Origin: Todiramphus chloris collaris
Taxonomy: Eukaryota > Chordata > Aves > Coraciiformes > Alcedinidae
Direction of reading: 5' to 3'
Assembly: GCA_025345505.1 (NCBI GenBank)
Contig: JANVCC010000040.1
Span: forward strand, 10,570,023 to 10,634,022
DNA length: 64,000 bases
Part shown: positions 1 through 11,493 of the stretch, in pieces
How positions within the stretch are numbered: the stretch's first letter is position 1
Layout: each line of letters opens with the position of its first letter
Made by a program: the position numbers and the translations under genes
Notes under the pieces: model-generated
Database searches by the model: none
What the model saw: only the letters and a program-made list of their open reading frames with translations
What the model was told of the DNA's origin: nothing

Positions 1-3000
1 CATTTTAAGGTTTTGTTTCTAAAATGCACATATTTGATTAGGAAGAGAAAAATAACCCAAAGACCTTCCATCAGCAGGTATCCTGACACATCCTCAGCCC
101 CATGGCACCTGGGAGCAAAGGCCAGGCAGCCGTCGGCTCTGCAGGATTCCCAGGGCACCTCCACACAAACACTGCCATTGATTTTCCTCAACCTGGGATG
201 TGCTCACAACCTGGGCGGTTTTCAGAAGCAATGTGATCATACCACACCCCCACACACCCCTCCCAAAAGGGATCTCCAAATAACAAATAGCAGCTCTCAA
301 AAATACTTAGCTGCTTTCGAGTCTAAAAAACTCAGCATGGCAGAAGTAAAACAAAGAAGGAAAGGTGTCACCCTAGGAAGTCATACTTAGCTCTCCAAAT
401 ATATCAGAGGAATAGGATTTTTTTTTTCCCCTATAAGTTTTACGGGCAATAAAAAAGCAGCAGCAGCACCAAGCAACGTATTTCCAAATTCCAACTGACA
501 TCATGACATGTGCAAGTTCAGTATCATGACATGTAAAGAAAGCTGTACTAGACTGAGCGTTTGAGAGAGAGGACACAGGATCTGCCCCTTTCTTTATAAC
601 TCTCTCAACAAGCAGCACATTCCCCTGAACTGTTTCTCTGTTCTGTCTCAACCTGGAAATGCTTTTCTTCTGGATGTGGAATAAAACTTTCCTTAAATCT
701 CCAACTGTGTAAGATGCTATTACAAATAACATTGTTTTGTGAAGGTTACAGATGAAAGCGGGTTTTTTGAATAACCAGGTTATAGGGTACAGATGAGCCT
801 AAGTTATTACTGTTGCATTTAAAGAAGAAATTTAATATCTAAAGAAAAAAACCTCTCATTTTACTAATGACTAACAATATTTTCCCATCTGTTAAAAAGT
901 TGCTAAAGATCATGTTCATTTTTCACTGGGTGGAGTGATAAAAGGTCACAGCCTTAATTATTTTTAAGGGAGAAAGCTCGAACTGATTTTAACTTTACAT
1001 TTTTTTCAGAAGTGAAATTCACATAGCTCTGTGAAATGTTATGATCATAAAAGACTAAATTTACCAACAGGGGCACTTTTAAAAAAACAGCAGTTGTTTT
1101 CAACCAGTTCGTCGTTCCTATACAGAGAAATAAGATGTTTCACTCCAGTTTCTGATGTTTCTAAAACTTTTTGGGTTTTACCTATTGCATTTGAAAACTG
1201 AAAATAGATTTTATGAGGAAAAAATGGTCATAAATATATATTGTTAAAAAGGTATAAATACACCCTTACTAGTCTCTGTGGTGACTAAATACGAGTCTCA
1301 CCAAGGCAGTTCCCTCCGGAATCAGCAGAAGCTCACACTGTGCTGCAGGAGCAGGAGAAGACTCACTCCCCTCATTGCAGGACCCTTGGAAGGGTTTCTT
1401 TCTGCTGCCCCTCCAGCCTCTGCCTGCCAGGGAGCTCAGCGGGGGAGAGCTGAGCCCAGCTTTGCACAGTCCTGCCAGAGGCCCTGCCAGGGCAGCACTT
1501 TTCCTGCTCTCTATGCCCCGGGTCGCAGCGTGCGCTGTGCTGGCAGATGATGCTATTCCCGGGTTCCCCACCTCAGGCTGCAGCACAGTCTCTACAGACA
1601 CATCCGCGTGGCACCTCTCCTCCACCACTGCCAGCCTCAAACTCCTCAGTCGAGCTGCCACTCAAACCCAGCAGGCCTCAAAAGCCAGCCCAAGCCCCTG
1701 CATGCAAAGCCACCCGGCCCCAGTTAACGCATGAATACACGGCACTCTCACAGCGTGTGACATCCTGGGGAGACAGCAGCGGCTCTGCAAGGCATCATCC
1801 TCAGCTAGCAAAGCCCATCCTTCCCTCCTCTCCTTCCAGCAGTGTGTGGGGTTAACATGATCCAAACAGGCTTTGGACAGATGCAGCACCTGCAGCAGTT
1901 GGTTCCACTGCAAATACCCATCCTAGAGCTCTAGGACATCCGCAGGGAGCAGCAGACACTTGTGCCCATACGAACCAGACACACACTACAACGCGTTGCA
2001 GGGAGCGCTCATCCCATCACCATTATGTTCTAAACTCTAATTTTTTCTATCTCATAGGATGAAAAATCCATCTGACTTGGCACCCTTCTCCAGGAGAGTA
2101 ATTCTCTGCTGTGCACTCAGAAGTCAGATACCTCCTCTCAAATTCTTACTCCTGTGTTTTATTCCCAGCTAGTGCAAGTGATTCCTGCTGGAAGAGTTTC
2201 TGAACACTCGCCCTTGTGCCCCTCTGGGCTGTTCCGCTGAGTGCTGAGGCTCCTACTTAGTGCCAATAAATACAAAAGATTAATTTCTGCATTACTAGGG
2301 GGTATTGCAGACAGTGAGTGCCGAGGCTCCTCTGCCTTCACTACCCTAGAAATCTCTCCCAGGGAAGGAACTACAGAGGTGCAACTTTCAATTCCAAAAA
2401 TCATTGTGAAATTGTCTGTTTAGTTTTCTTCTTAGGATCAGAACTGGAAAATAATGTGAGAAAAATTGCAGGTGTCAAAATTCTTCCTGCCTTCTCTATT
2501 CTTCATCATTGCAGGAGATGCTTGGTTGAAATTACCCTGACACCACTATGAAGACAGAGCTTGAAAACGACAGGCAGGACACTTCTGGCTGCCATCAGGC
2601 TGCCTAAGGTAGGCTGGGCACACGACAGTAGCTGCCCTCCCTCCCCCTCGGAAAGAGGCCTTGGCTATATATTCAACTAATCCTTTTTGAAGCTCCTGCC
2701 TCGCTGCTAAGTACAAGGTGACAGTGCAGGTTTGTTCGTGTTTAGAAGCAAACAAGGGCAATTGAAGCAGTCAGGATTAGCAACAGGCCTGACACCAACA
2801 GCAAGAACTGTGACAGGGCAAAAGGTCAACTGTCCCACCAAGGGCCCGGACAAGCTCATCAAAGGGACACGAACAAACCCATGGAGTAACTGCAAACCAC
2901 CCAAGAGTGCACATTCTCCGTGGAGCTTATGTTCACATTGTAACAGAGTGTGCAAGATCCTTCCCTGTTTGGAGGAGTTTAAAGAAAGAAGCAGAGCTGG

Positions 3001-3730
3001 TAGAACATATGGGGAAGCACACAGGTATGTGTCTGCATTAACACCTCCTGGAGAGACAAGAGGAACTTGAATTGGGAGCAGCAGTTTGGATAGGTAGGAA
3101 CAAGGATAGGTCGGGGAAAAACGCAGCATGTCCAGGGGTTGCAAGTGTTGGGACTGTTACTTCCTCATTTTTGGCTCGGTGAACCTGACAGAAGTTAAAA
3201 AAAGAGCCACAATAACAGAAACCCAATCCACCAATATTCACTTGGGTATTCAAAACAGGTCTGTCTTCCACGCTGTCAAACCCCCTCAGTCTTCTAAACC
3301 TGCCAGGGATGTTAGAATCTGAAACTGCTGAGCTGGATTCTTGGAAGGACTGTGGGAATCAGACCAGCTCTAGGAACGTAGTGACCTTACAGCCAGGGGG
3401 GTGAGCCAGCAGAGAGAGACGTCTGATGGCTCTGTGCCCCCTCTTCATTAGGAACCATAGAAAGGGGGTTGTTGTAAGCAAAGGGGAGTGACAGTCAAGC
3501 GATGACTTTGCATAGGACAAACAGAATTTATATTTTCTATATTTGTGTTTTAGATGACCAATAACAGGCCAGAGCAGGAGCTGAGTTAATCATGTCTGAA
3601 ATTCAAATGACATAATGCTAGACTGTAAATGTTTTTGATTAATGTCTAAATATATAGAGGGGTTTACAATGAATTTAAATTACTTCAAAAATATATGTTA
3701 CTGTCAGCTGAGCTCTTTTTCTGCTGACAA
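1..3730. other. No gene recognised; mixed composition
   Basis: No family is recognisable on either strand. A GC-rich block at about 1310-1860 is poor in stop codons on both strands, so its open frames mean little. A minus-strand frame of 119 codons runs from an ATG at 732 to a stop at 373. It contains a run of four cysteines from a short GCT/TGC-type repeat, matches nothing I know, and has no downstream polyadenylation signal in sight. A minus-strand candidate exon (1048-1197) and a plus-strand splice-site pair with no open frame (2515-2608) are treated separately. A 12-bp direct repeat lies at 500-511 and 523-534. Confidence 0.6.
1048..1197 (-). other. Candidate terminal exon, 50 codons plus stop (unproven)
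   Basis: On the minus strand a pyrimidine-rich segment (TTTTTTCCTC, then ATCTATTTTCAG) gives an acceptor at 1198-1199. The following 50 codons are open to a TGA at 1045-1047, beginning FSNAIGKTQKVLETSETGVK and later HLISLYRNDELVENN. The residue composition is protein-like. An internal gtaaat could act as a weak donor at 1064. No polyadenylation signal was seen in the next few hundred bases and no family is recognised. Confidence 0.12.
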
Positions 3731-3746
3731 ATATATATATATATAT
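3731..3746. repeat. (AT)8 microsatellite
   Basis: Eight uninterrupted AT dinucleotides in an AT-rich context. It is probably length-polymorphic, as such tracts usually are. It has no link to a gene. Confidence 0.95.
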
Positions 3747-6700
3747 GGTGTGACTGATGCTATAACATACTAACAGATTTATGACATCATCTACTTTTTT
3801 GCTGACTGCCGAATACCTCGTGCACCCAAGGAGGCGACAGCAGCACGGAGCTGAGAGCACAGGATGTGCAGAAACCGGCTGAGGGAGAGGGGCACAAACG
3901 AGCTTGAGCTGCCAGTCACTGAACAGCGCCCTGTGAAAAAGAAAAACCATGTAATCATGTAACTGAAGGCTGTGTCATAACGCAGCATCACGAGGGAGGG
4001 AAACAGCACTGCACAAACACTATCAATTCTGTCCTCCTACTTGGGAGCGCTTGACAGTTAAAGGAAGGGAAAAAAAAAAGAAAAAAAAAGAAGAGTGATC
4101 ACAGTGTATTGCATACAATTTCCTCTTTTCCTAAAAGAGGAAAAAAATGCCATTCTGTGTGCCCCCAAGGCACACCACGGCACACATCTCTATCACTTGG
4201 GCTGAAGTGAAGGTCAGACTACAGAAGCAGACATGAGAAGCAGGTAGTTATCCCTCTGTGAACTGGCTGCTCTGAAGGGAATATAATAGCAGGTTAAATG
4301 TGTTTGAATAGCTCAACTTTACGTACAGAACAGATACAGATCCAGGCAGGGTGGATTTTTTCCTAGGAGACAGAGGGTATTCAAAGGGTTTATCTTTAGC
4401 CTAACTAGGAGACTCTCTCCAGACTCTTCTCTGAAGCTGACGGTCAAAGCCTGGCTCTGGAGAGTGATTCACACCAGCTAAATTGGGCTCCTGCTCTCAG
4501 TCCCTCTCCAGAGGGGCTGCTCATCGTGTGCTCCCTTATAGATGCCCCTGGAGAGATGAGCCTCACCAGGCTGAAATTAGCCTTTGCAAATACCTTCCTG
4601 TATCTAAGCAGCACAGAGCCGTACTGAACTTCAAATTTGCTGCCAGCAGGGATTATTTTCATTGTATCATGTTGGCAGGGAGCATGGTTTTACTGCTTTC
4701 CTCAACCAGTGGAAGCACTCGGTCACATATCATCAGTTCTTTGCTATGGCAGCTCCTGGGCTTATCAGGTCCCAGTGTATGGCAGATAGGTCTTGCTGAC
4801 CGAAAGACTTGTGTCTTCACTGTCCAATGAAAACTGACTTCCTAGACATGACGCGTGATGATGCTCATATAACCCTCTAGTTTCGAGCTGGCCTGCTTTT
4901 AAGTTGTGTGTAAAGGTAAAAAGAGTTGTGTTCTTATCTTGAAGGCCTCCAGAGATAAGAAGCCAAGGTTTTAATTATTTCTGCCTCAAAGAGAATCCAA
5001 AGGATAGAAAACTCTTTTGCCCAGTGCCCTACAGCGACTAATGAAAAGAAAAAGTAACACAAGCAGATGTGTACAGAGACTGTTTGCATGAGAGTGAGCC
5101 TGTTCAGGGAAGCCAGGCAGACAGCCTGGTGTGACATTCATGTCATGCACTTCTCATTCATCTGTTTGTTACTATCTTCGCTTAAATTTAACCAGTAGGC
5201 TGACTTTTTTTCCCCTCTTTGTTGGCCTGGACCCCCCACCCCTCCAGATTAGCCAGGCAGTGCTGGAAATCAATAGTTACATCAGTGTTAGGCCTGGGTT
5301 AATAAAAGGACAACAGAAACTGCAGAGTCTTACTGTAAGTATTTGATACTCTCAGGTCAGGTATTCAGCTGGTTTCCAAAAGAGTCTTGGCTGGTTTAAG
5401 CTGCTCCTTTCACAAGAACCAAAGAATTCCATTTGACAGTGAAAGGTATAAAAAGCAATTCTGTTAGGAAAGTTAATGAGAGTTCGCAGGCAGTAACTCA
5501 TTTGTATGGCCCCAAAAAAGTCAGAGAGATCAAAATATCTTTCTGTATATAGTGGAAACCATTACAAATCCTATGGGCTTCCCACACCAAAAGCTACTAA
5601 AAATTCAAAGAGGTACCACACTACAGGCAGAAGAATCTGTATTTCAAACAGAAATATTCTAGTCCTATACTGCTCATAGGAAAGGCAGCGTGGTTTATTA
5701 TGCAGCAGACCCAATATGCAACAGAGATTCAAAGAATAAGAAGCAGCACTCCCTTCCTCCTAGTTCAGCAGCCATAGCAAAGAAAAATATTAAACCCTGG
5801 GAAAGGCTCCACAGACTGTCTTTCAAAGGCCAGCACTGAGTGTAGCTGATCGGGGTTTGGGGTTTCCAGAGTTTAAGATGATTCTCTACCCTGGCAGATG
5901 CCCCAGGAAACAGCAGCGTTGTGACACCAGGTGACTGGCTGGTGGTGTTTGCACGGAGAGCAGACAGAGGAATTTCTGGTGGGCGATGTCTTATCACTCA
6001 TCTGAGGTCTCCCTGCACAGAAAGAAATACACTAACAACCTCAGAGGACACTGAAAGAACAATCCAAATATACCCAGCTTTTTAATAAAGAAGAAAATAT
6101 TCCTGAAATAAATAAAAATTTAAAAAATAGATGGCAAGCAGTGTCATGCTTGTATAGATGAAGTGGATCATTAATATTGAACAAACAGCTGGAAGGCTGT
6201 TAAACTTTGCTGTGCTCTTCAATAATCCCATACATAACCTTTACCTAACTGCCTTCTGCAGGTTCCATCTTCTAGCCGTTTTTGACAAGCAAAGCTGACA
6301 GGGAGCCTTTTACCAGACTCTGGATCTTTATCTCTGCGAAGTGCCTTCCCCATCACCTTGCAGAGTAAGATCCTGGTGTGCCTGCAGCTATGGCTGTAGA
6401 GTTTTCTGTTACTACGTGCCTCAGCCACAACCACCAACACAAATTACAACAGCATAAACGTTTCCCTCTCACTTAAAGTGTGATTTGCCTCAGAAAACAA
6501 AGGGCAAAGATGACACCCCCAGATACCAAAGCTGATTATTCATAGTCCCTCACAGACCCTTAGTTGCTAGAACTGCATGAACAAGTGTAACGAAAGGTAG
6601 GTTGGACTGGAAAAGAAGGAATGAATTTGCTTTTGCTCCTCCAAATTCTCATATCATCATTACTGAATGAACAAATGAGAGGTGAAAATTACCTTTTGGG

Positions 6701-8827
6701 AGTTTCTAGCACAGTTTAATCTGTCACTCTAAGAAAGCACACAGATCTCTCCTGAAGCTCTCTTTACCCATATTCTATGACTGTTACAAAGGGACTGTTC
6801 AGTGGCGTGTCATCTTGTGGCATAACTTACCTCAATTATTACTGCATACACTTAACTGGCTTCTTTGCTTAGTTTCATGTTAAGAGTTGCTCAGCTCTTT
6901 TATTCAGGAGGTAATTTTTAACATCAGAATTTTCTGAGATCAATACTTGCTTACAGGTAGAACTGTCCCACTGCCTGTTCACCAAGCACAAAACAACTCA
7001 GCAAAAACTAATGTTGGAACACAAAGAACATCACAGAACCTTATTGCTGACAAAATCTAAGAGAATCTAGCAACGAGGCTGAGAAGAAACCAGGCAGTGA
7101 ACACCCGCTAACGGGATACAAACTATGCTTGTACACAGGACTGTAAAAGGTAAAGCTTATCAGGCTGGTTCAATAACCCGACAATTACTAGTAAATGAAA
7201 GATTTCCAGCATTGCATCCCACTGCAGGACTACATATTTTCTCTTGTTTATCCTCTTGCAATTCCCACAGAAGCCACGAAGCAAGCAAAAACCCACACAT
7301 TTAGCCTGACTTTGCATGCCTGCACACATCCCCATAGCCCCACCGCGGGCAGCATTTCTGAAAGGGAACACGCAAGACACCAAGTCACATGACATAAAGA
7401 AAGATAAGGCAGATAAATCTAAAAAATCTTGCATTCAACATGCGAGGAGGACAACTTTGAAGTAAAAATAAGCTTCAGTTGCACAAAGCCCCTTCCACGG
7501 GGCTGCATTCAGGAGCACAGGTACAGGTAACTCAGTGACACAGGCTGGCAGGTTTCTCCTCACGTACCCAGAGGGGCCTGGCTGCATGCAGAAGAACAAA
7601 TGAATCTTGCCTTACCTATAAACCATCAACCTGTTTCCCTTTAGAAGTACCAGATGATCAGAAAAATCAGGGCCGTTTATCCTCAGTCAGCTACACCAAG
7701 TGGTTCAGCAGCAGCCTGAGGTGCCGGAAGGCAGCACTCCTGCTGCAATGTGCATTCACAGAGGTTTTCATCTCAACTTATCCCTGCCCGCAAGCCAGCT
7801 AGCTGCCAAAGAGTGGGGGGGAAAAAAGGGTTCCACGAAACATTAAAGTAGCTCATCAGAACCTTTGTTTCAGAAGGAAAAACTGCTCAAGTCCATTCCA
7901 AAGGCAGGAGCCACTTCTCCAAAACAGTGACCATCAGAGGCAAGTGCACAACTAATTATTCAGCAACAAAGGCTTGGAATAAAACCTCATCTCCAGATGG
8001 ATGCTGACCACTTAACGCAGCTCCTAGCATGCTGTTCATCAAAGGTACAGCTCATCTGACCTCAATTACTATGGCTCTCTTACAAGTTACTTCTAAGAAA
8101 CTATTCCAAAGTTTTGGTGGACCTGTGAACAAACGGCTGTAATAAAAAAAAGTTCAGATTTATATAATCCTCTGCATAGCCAAAGTGACCTTCCAAAGTC
8201 AGGAAAACCATTTCAGAACATGCCCGAATGTTCATGCCAAGGTTTGAGCGTCTCCACTGCCCGTATCAACAAAAGCAGTTCATGTGGCAGCTGCATGTGC
8301 AAATAATTAGGAAAAAACTGCTTGAAATGACTTGATGCAAATAAACGCGTGAACATTTTTCTTTGGAAAACTCTGATCCCCGATGGCTGTAGTTTTAATA
8401 TATGTGGTTTTTAATAAATGAATGCTAAATTCCATAGAAAGATTATCTGTTGCTGAAATGCAGCCATCTCTTAGAAAAAAAATATTTTTCCTTCACTTTA
8501 TTTACAAAACAAAAAGCAACTCCGTAAATATTTATGAGTGCTTGTAAAAAGTTACAGATTTTACTAAAGTTTACACAACTTGCAGAAAATGACTGAAAAG
8601 CAATTTGGGCACCTGGCGTGACACCTGTAACTGCCACAACTGCTTTTCCATGTCATTGGCCCACCTGCCAGCTTGCATCACACGTTCGCACCATCCTGAG
8701 CCTCCAAAATCCACTCTAACAGGCAAAAAAGCAGCACTGGAAGGTTTGTTTTTGATACAGGAAGAAGAGCCTCATTTTATTGCCTCTAAGTAGTACTGAA
8801 ACTAGTAATCTCATGATACATATTTAT
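3747..8827. other. No gene recognised; AT-rich non-coding DNA
   Basis: Apart from a candidate exon at 5248-5334 this stretch holds no convincing coding signal. An A-rich run (4070-4095) is followed closely by a small perfect hairpin at 4122-4140 (8-bp arms, 3-base loop). The minus strand has a good donor (GAG/gtaagt) at 6831, but the sequence upstream of it has stops in all frames. Another minus-strand donor at 4567 closes an open 73-base segment (4567-4639) with only a moderate acceptor. Confidence 0.6.
5248..5334 (+). other. Candidate 87-bp internal exon (unproven)
   Basis: A long pyrimidine tract (about 5204-5245, broken by a short TTGGCCTGGA stretch) ends in a CAG acceptor, and a gtaagt donor follows 87 bases later. 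The enclosed 29 codons are open in phase 0, starting ISQAVLEINSYISVRPG and ending KLQSLT. The splice sites are among the best in the window. However, a 29-codon segment is open by chance more often than not in at least one frame, I do not recognise the peptide, and the composition skew of the window points to transcription on the other strand. It could equally be a decoy. Confidence 0.18.
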
Positions 8828-8878
8828 GTTTGGACTCAATTTTAAATGTCTTTTCCAACAGAAGCAATTCTATGACTT
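8828..8878 (+). mobile_element. CR1 LINE 3' tail fragment (degenerate)
   Basis: About 50 bases follow the CR1 3' end in order: a TTGGACTC motif, TTAAATGTCTTTTCCAAC, then an octamer-like ATTCTATGA end. This is the last part of the CR1 3' UTR in sense orientation. Nothing recognisable from ORF2 lies upstream, so the copy is either heavily 5'-truncated, as is usual for CR1, or eroded. The match is short but the three motifs are correctly ordered and spaced. Confidence 0.65.
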
Positions 8879-11402
8879 TCCCTCATAACAAGCAGCAAAG
8901 TTGTGTTCCCACCAGGGGGGCCTGAGTACAAACCAAATTCAAGTCATTGCTTTCATTCCTAGTCTATCCATTAACACTCCTCCGTGGCATGCTGCAAGAG
9001 CCCTGCACAAAGGACCATCCACAGGAGCCGACGTTTGTTCAGGAGTTTGAGAAGTTCCTTGCTGCTGTCATCTTGCTGGAGTAGACCACCAGCATGGCAC
9101 TCCTTGCTCTGCTCGGGTGGGATTTACAGATCCAGCTCAGAGCACCTCTGACCTTGCAGGGGAAGGGCTAAACCAGCCAGCAGGCACCACTGCCACAGAT
9201 GTGACAAGAACTGGCTCTGCACAAAACTTCAGCAATCATTTATTTTTGTAAGTTAATGGAAAAGAGTACGATACCTTTACTGCAAGAGACATGAGCGACT
9301 GACGTGAGGCTGCATTCATTGAGCTAAGACATCTTTTCTAACTCGAAGACATAATACAGTTTTTGTGTGCAAGTACTGCAGAAAAAGATACTATAAGGGC
9401 AGTGTCAAGGTCTCACTGCACTTGCTAAAGAAAATTTGTATTCTTTTCTAGCTTTTGGATATGTTTTGACAGATACGAATCACTTCTGACAGCTATTACC
9501 ATCCTCCTCATCACATCACTAAGATGCTGAGTGTGAGCTGCTTCACACGGTACAAGACAGCGGGGACTCTGACAGGCATAGGGACCACACGGGAATCAGA
9601 AAATTGTTTTTCTTCTCAGATGTGTCCCTGATATGTACACCCTGGTGTACTGGAAATTGCCCCATTGTCCAAGCATGAAGCAAAGAAAGAGGGATGGGAA
9701 TATCACAGAGATTAAACAGCAGAAGAGAAAGCAAAAAGCAACAATACAAGATGTACTATGCAAATCTGAAAAGCACGTTTAAGAAAGTGTATCTCACTTT
9801 TCATATTAGTGCTGAAACGAGCTGGATTCCCTCTATAAAAACTGTTTATCATTGTGCTGATGCTATTTTGCATCACAAAAGAGAGATTTCAAGCTTGATC
9901 TAAGACAAAAAGCATGATTTTTTTTTTAAAGCTAACACAGCTAGGTAAGCAGCAGGTACAGCTCTCCTAGTCTAAGTGGGGCTTAGAGCAGCTGAGTCTC
10001 TTGAACAAGAACAGACTTCCAGAAACACGGGTACATATAAAATACCATGGAGATATTTTACCGTCTTACACCAGAAGAGAGTTGAAGTAGCACAGTTCTG
10101 ATGGCTCCAGGTCAGGTTGTGCTGGCAAGGGAGAAGCAGGCACATTAACTAAGGTTTGGCAAGCTCTTTAAAGCTTAACTGGTATCTCCAGTATCATCAT
10201 CAGCCCTTTATATATCCACAGAAAAACTGGTCAAAAAGTTAGTTGTCTTCAAAAGGTGTCTGTTGGTGTGACCTCATCCAGCTGCCACCACCTGCTTCTG
10301 AAGAATTCTTACCACCAAGCAGGTTTGTATTTCCAGTTATGAAGTGAAGGAAAAGCAACCAAAGATTTGCAGAAATAAATTCAATTGTCTAGGCCAAGCT
10401 ATCACCATCACACATCTTTAAAGAGCAGAACTGGCATCTGAAATCTGGCATGTCAAGCACCACAGAGAACTGGGCACAACAGTGACTACAAAACAATTTG
10501 CAACCTCTACAAATAAACCAGAGCTTTAGGCTTTCCAGATCTCCTCGCGGAGAGAGGAGCAGATGCTTTGACAAGTCCCTAGCACACTGTAGCAAGACAG
10601 GCAGGAACCAACACCTTTAAGGTGAACTGGAAAATATACCTTTTTATTTCATTATTATTAATATTGACTCCATAGATCTCTGGGATATGAAAAATAAGTC
10701 ATCTGCTACCCCCTGCAGCCATGGTGCCAGCCCCTGCCACTGAATACAGACCAGCAGATTATGCTCATGCAACAGTCTTCGGACCATGGTGATTTTTGCA
10801 TAGGCATCTTGACCGTTCAGGGCACAAAGCGGTTCATGTATTTGAAGCTCAGTAAAGAGCTCACCACAGTTGCACAAGAAAGCAGCACGCAACCTGTTAA
10901 AACCTGCCTCAACAAGAGGAGAGACAATTGAACATTACTGGTTACATATCTGCAATGAGGGATTGGTCCTCCTGGTCTGAAGGAGATGTGACAGTAAGTA
11001 CAGCAAAGCAGCACAATTGAGGAGAAAAATGAAAAGGGAGAAAAACTAAGACATGTTATGAATTTCTCTTAGGTTCTTGAGATACTGTGAATGAAAAATA
11101 ATTTGAAGATGTAGAGATTGTTACTGTATATTCTAGTGAAATATCCACAGTCTTCTCCCTACAACTACTGTTTCCATATTTCCTTGTATTTTAACCAAGT
11201 CATAGAGGAGAGCAAAAAAAAGTGCCCTAAAACACCAGAACTCCAAAGAAAACACCACAAACCCTGGACAGTGCCCCTTGTTACTTCCAACCTCCCCCCT
11301 GTGCTTTCAAAGCACCACTCCATCAGAAAACCAATTATTCCCTAGCCCTGGCCCAGAGACAGCTGCTTTGGGTGAGGCTCCTGGTGCATCCCCTGCTTTC
11401 AG

Positions 11403-11493
11403 TTCTCACAGGAGCCCGTAGGGAATCAAAGGCTGCACATCACAGAGCGAGGCTTCCAGGAACACATCACCATGGATGCCTTGACTGAAAAAG
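11403..11493 (+). other. Candidate 91-bp exon (unproven)
   Basis: The sequence CCCCTGCTTTCAG gives a fair acceptor and AAAG/gtaagc a good donor. The 91 bases between are open from the first base (30 codons plus one base), beginning FSQEPVGNQRLHITERGF. An ATG in good context (CACCATGG at 11472) opens the same frame near the 3' end, so this could also be a first coding exon. It would join in phase after the 5248-5334 candidate (phase 0). Phase agreement between two arbitrary segments occurs one time in three, so this is weak support. No family is recognised. Confidence 0.14.

Noticed and set aside
373..732. 119-codon minus-strand ATG frame as a gene
   Set aside because: No family match, no polyadenylation signal downstream, and a cysteine run explained by a short trinucleotide repeat.
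2707..3144. 145-codon minus-strand frame
   Set aside because: It starts at TTG, and a 112-codon plus frame overlaps almost all of it. Neither is recognisable.
4122..4140. 8-bp hairpin as a terminator or RNA element
   Set aside because: Small palindromes next to A-runs arise often by chance, and a bacterial-type terminator makes no sense in this genome.
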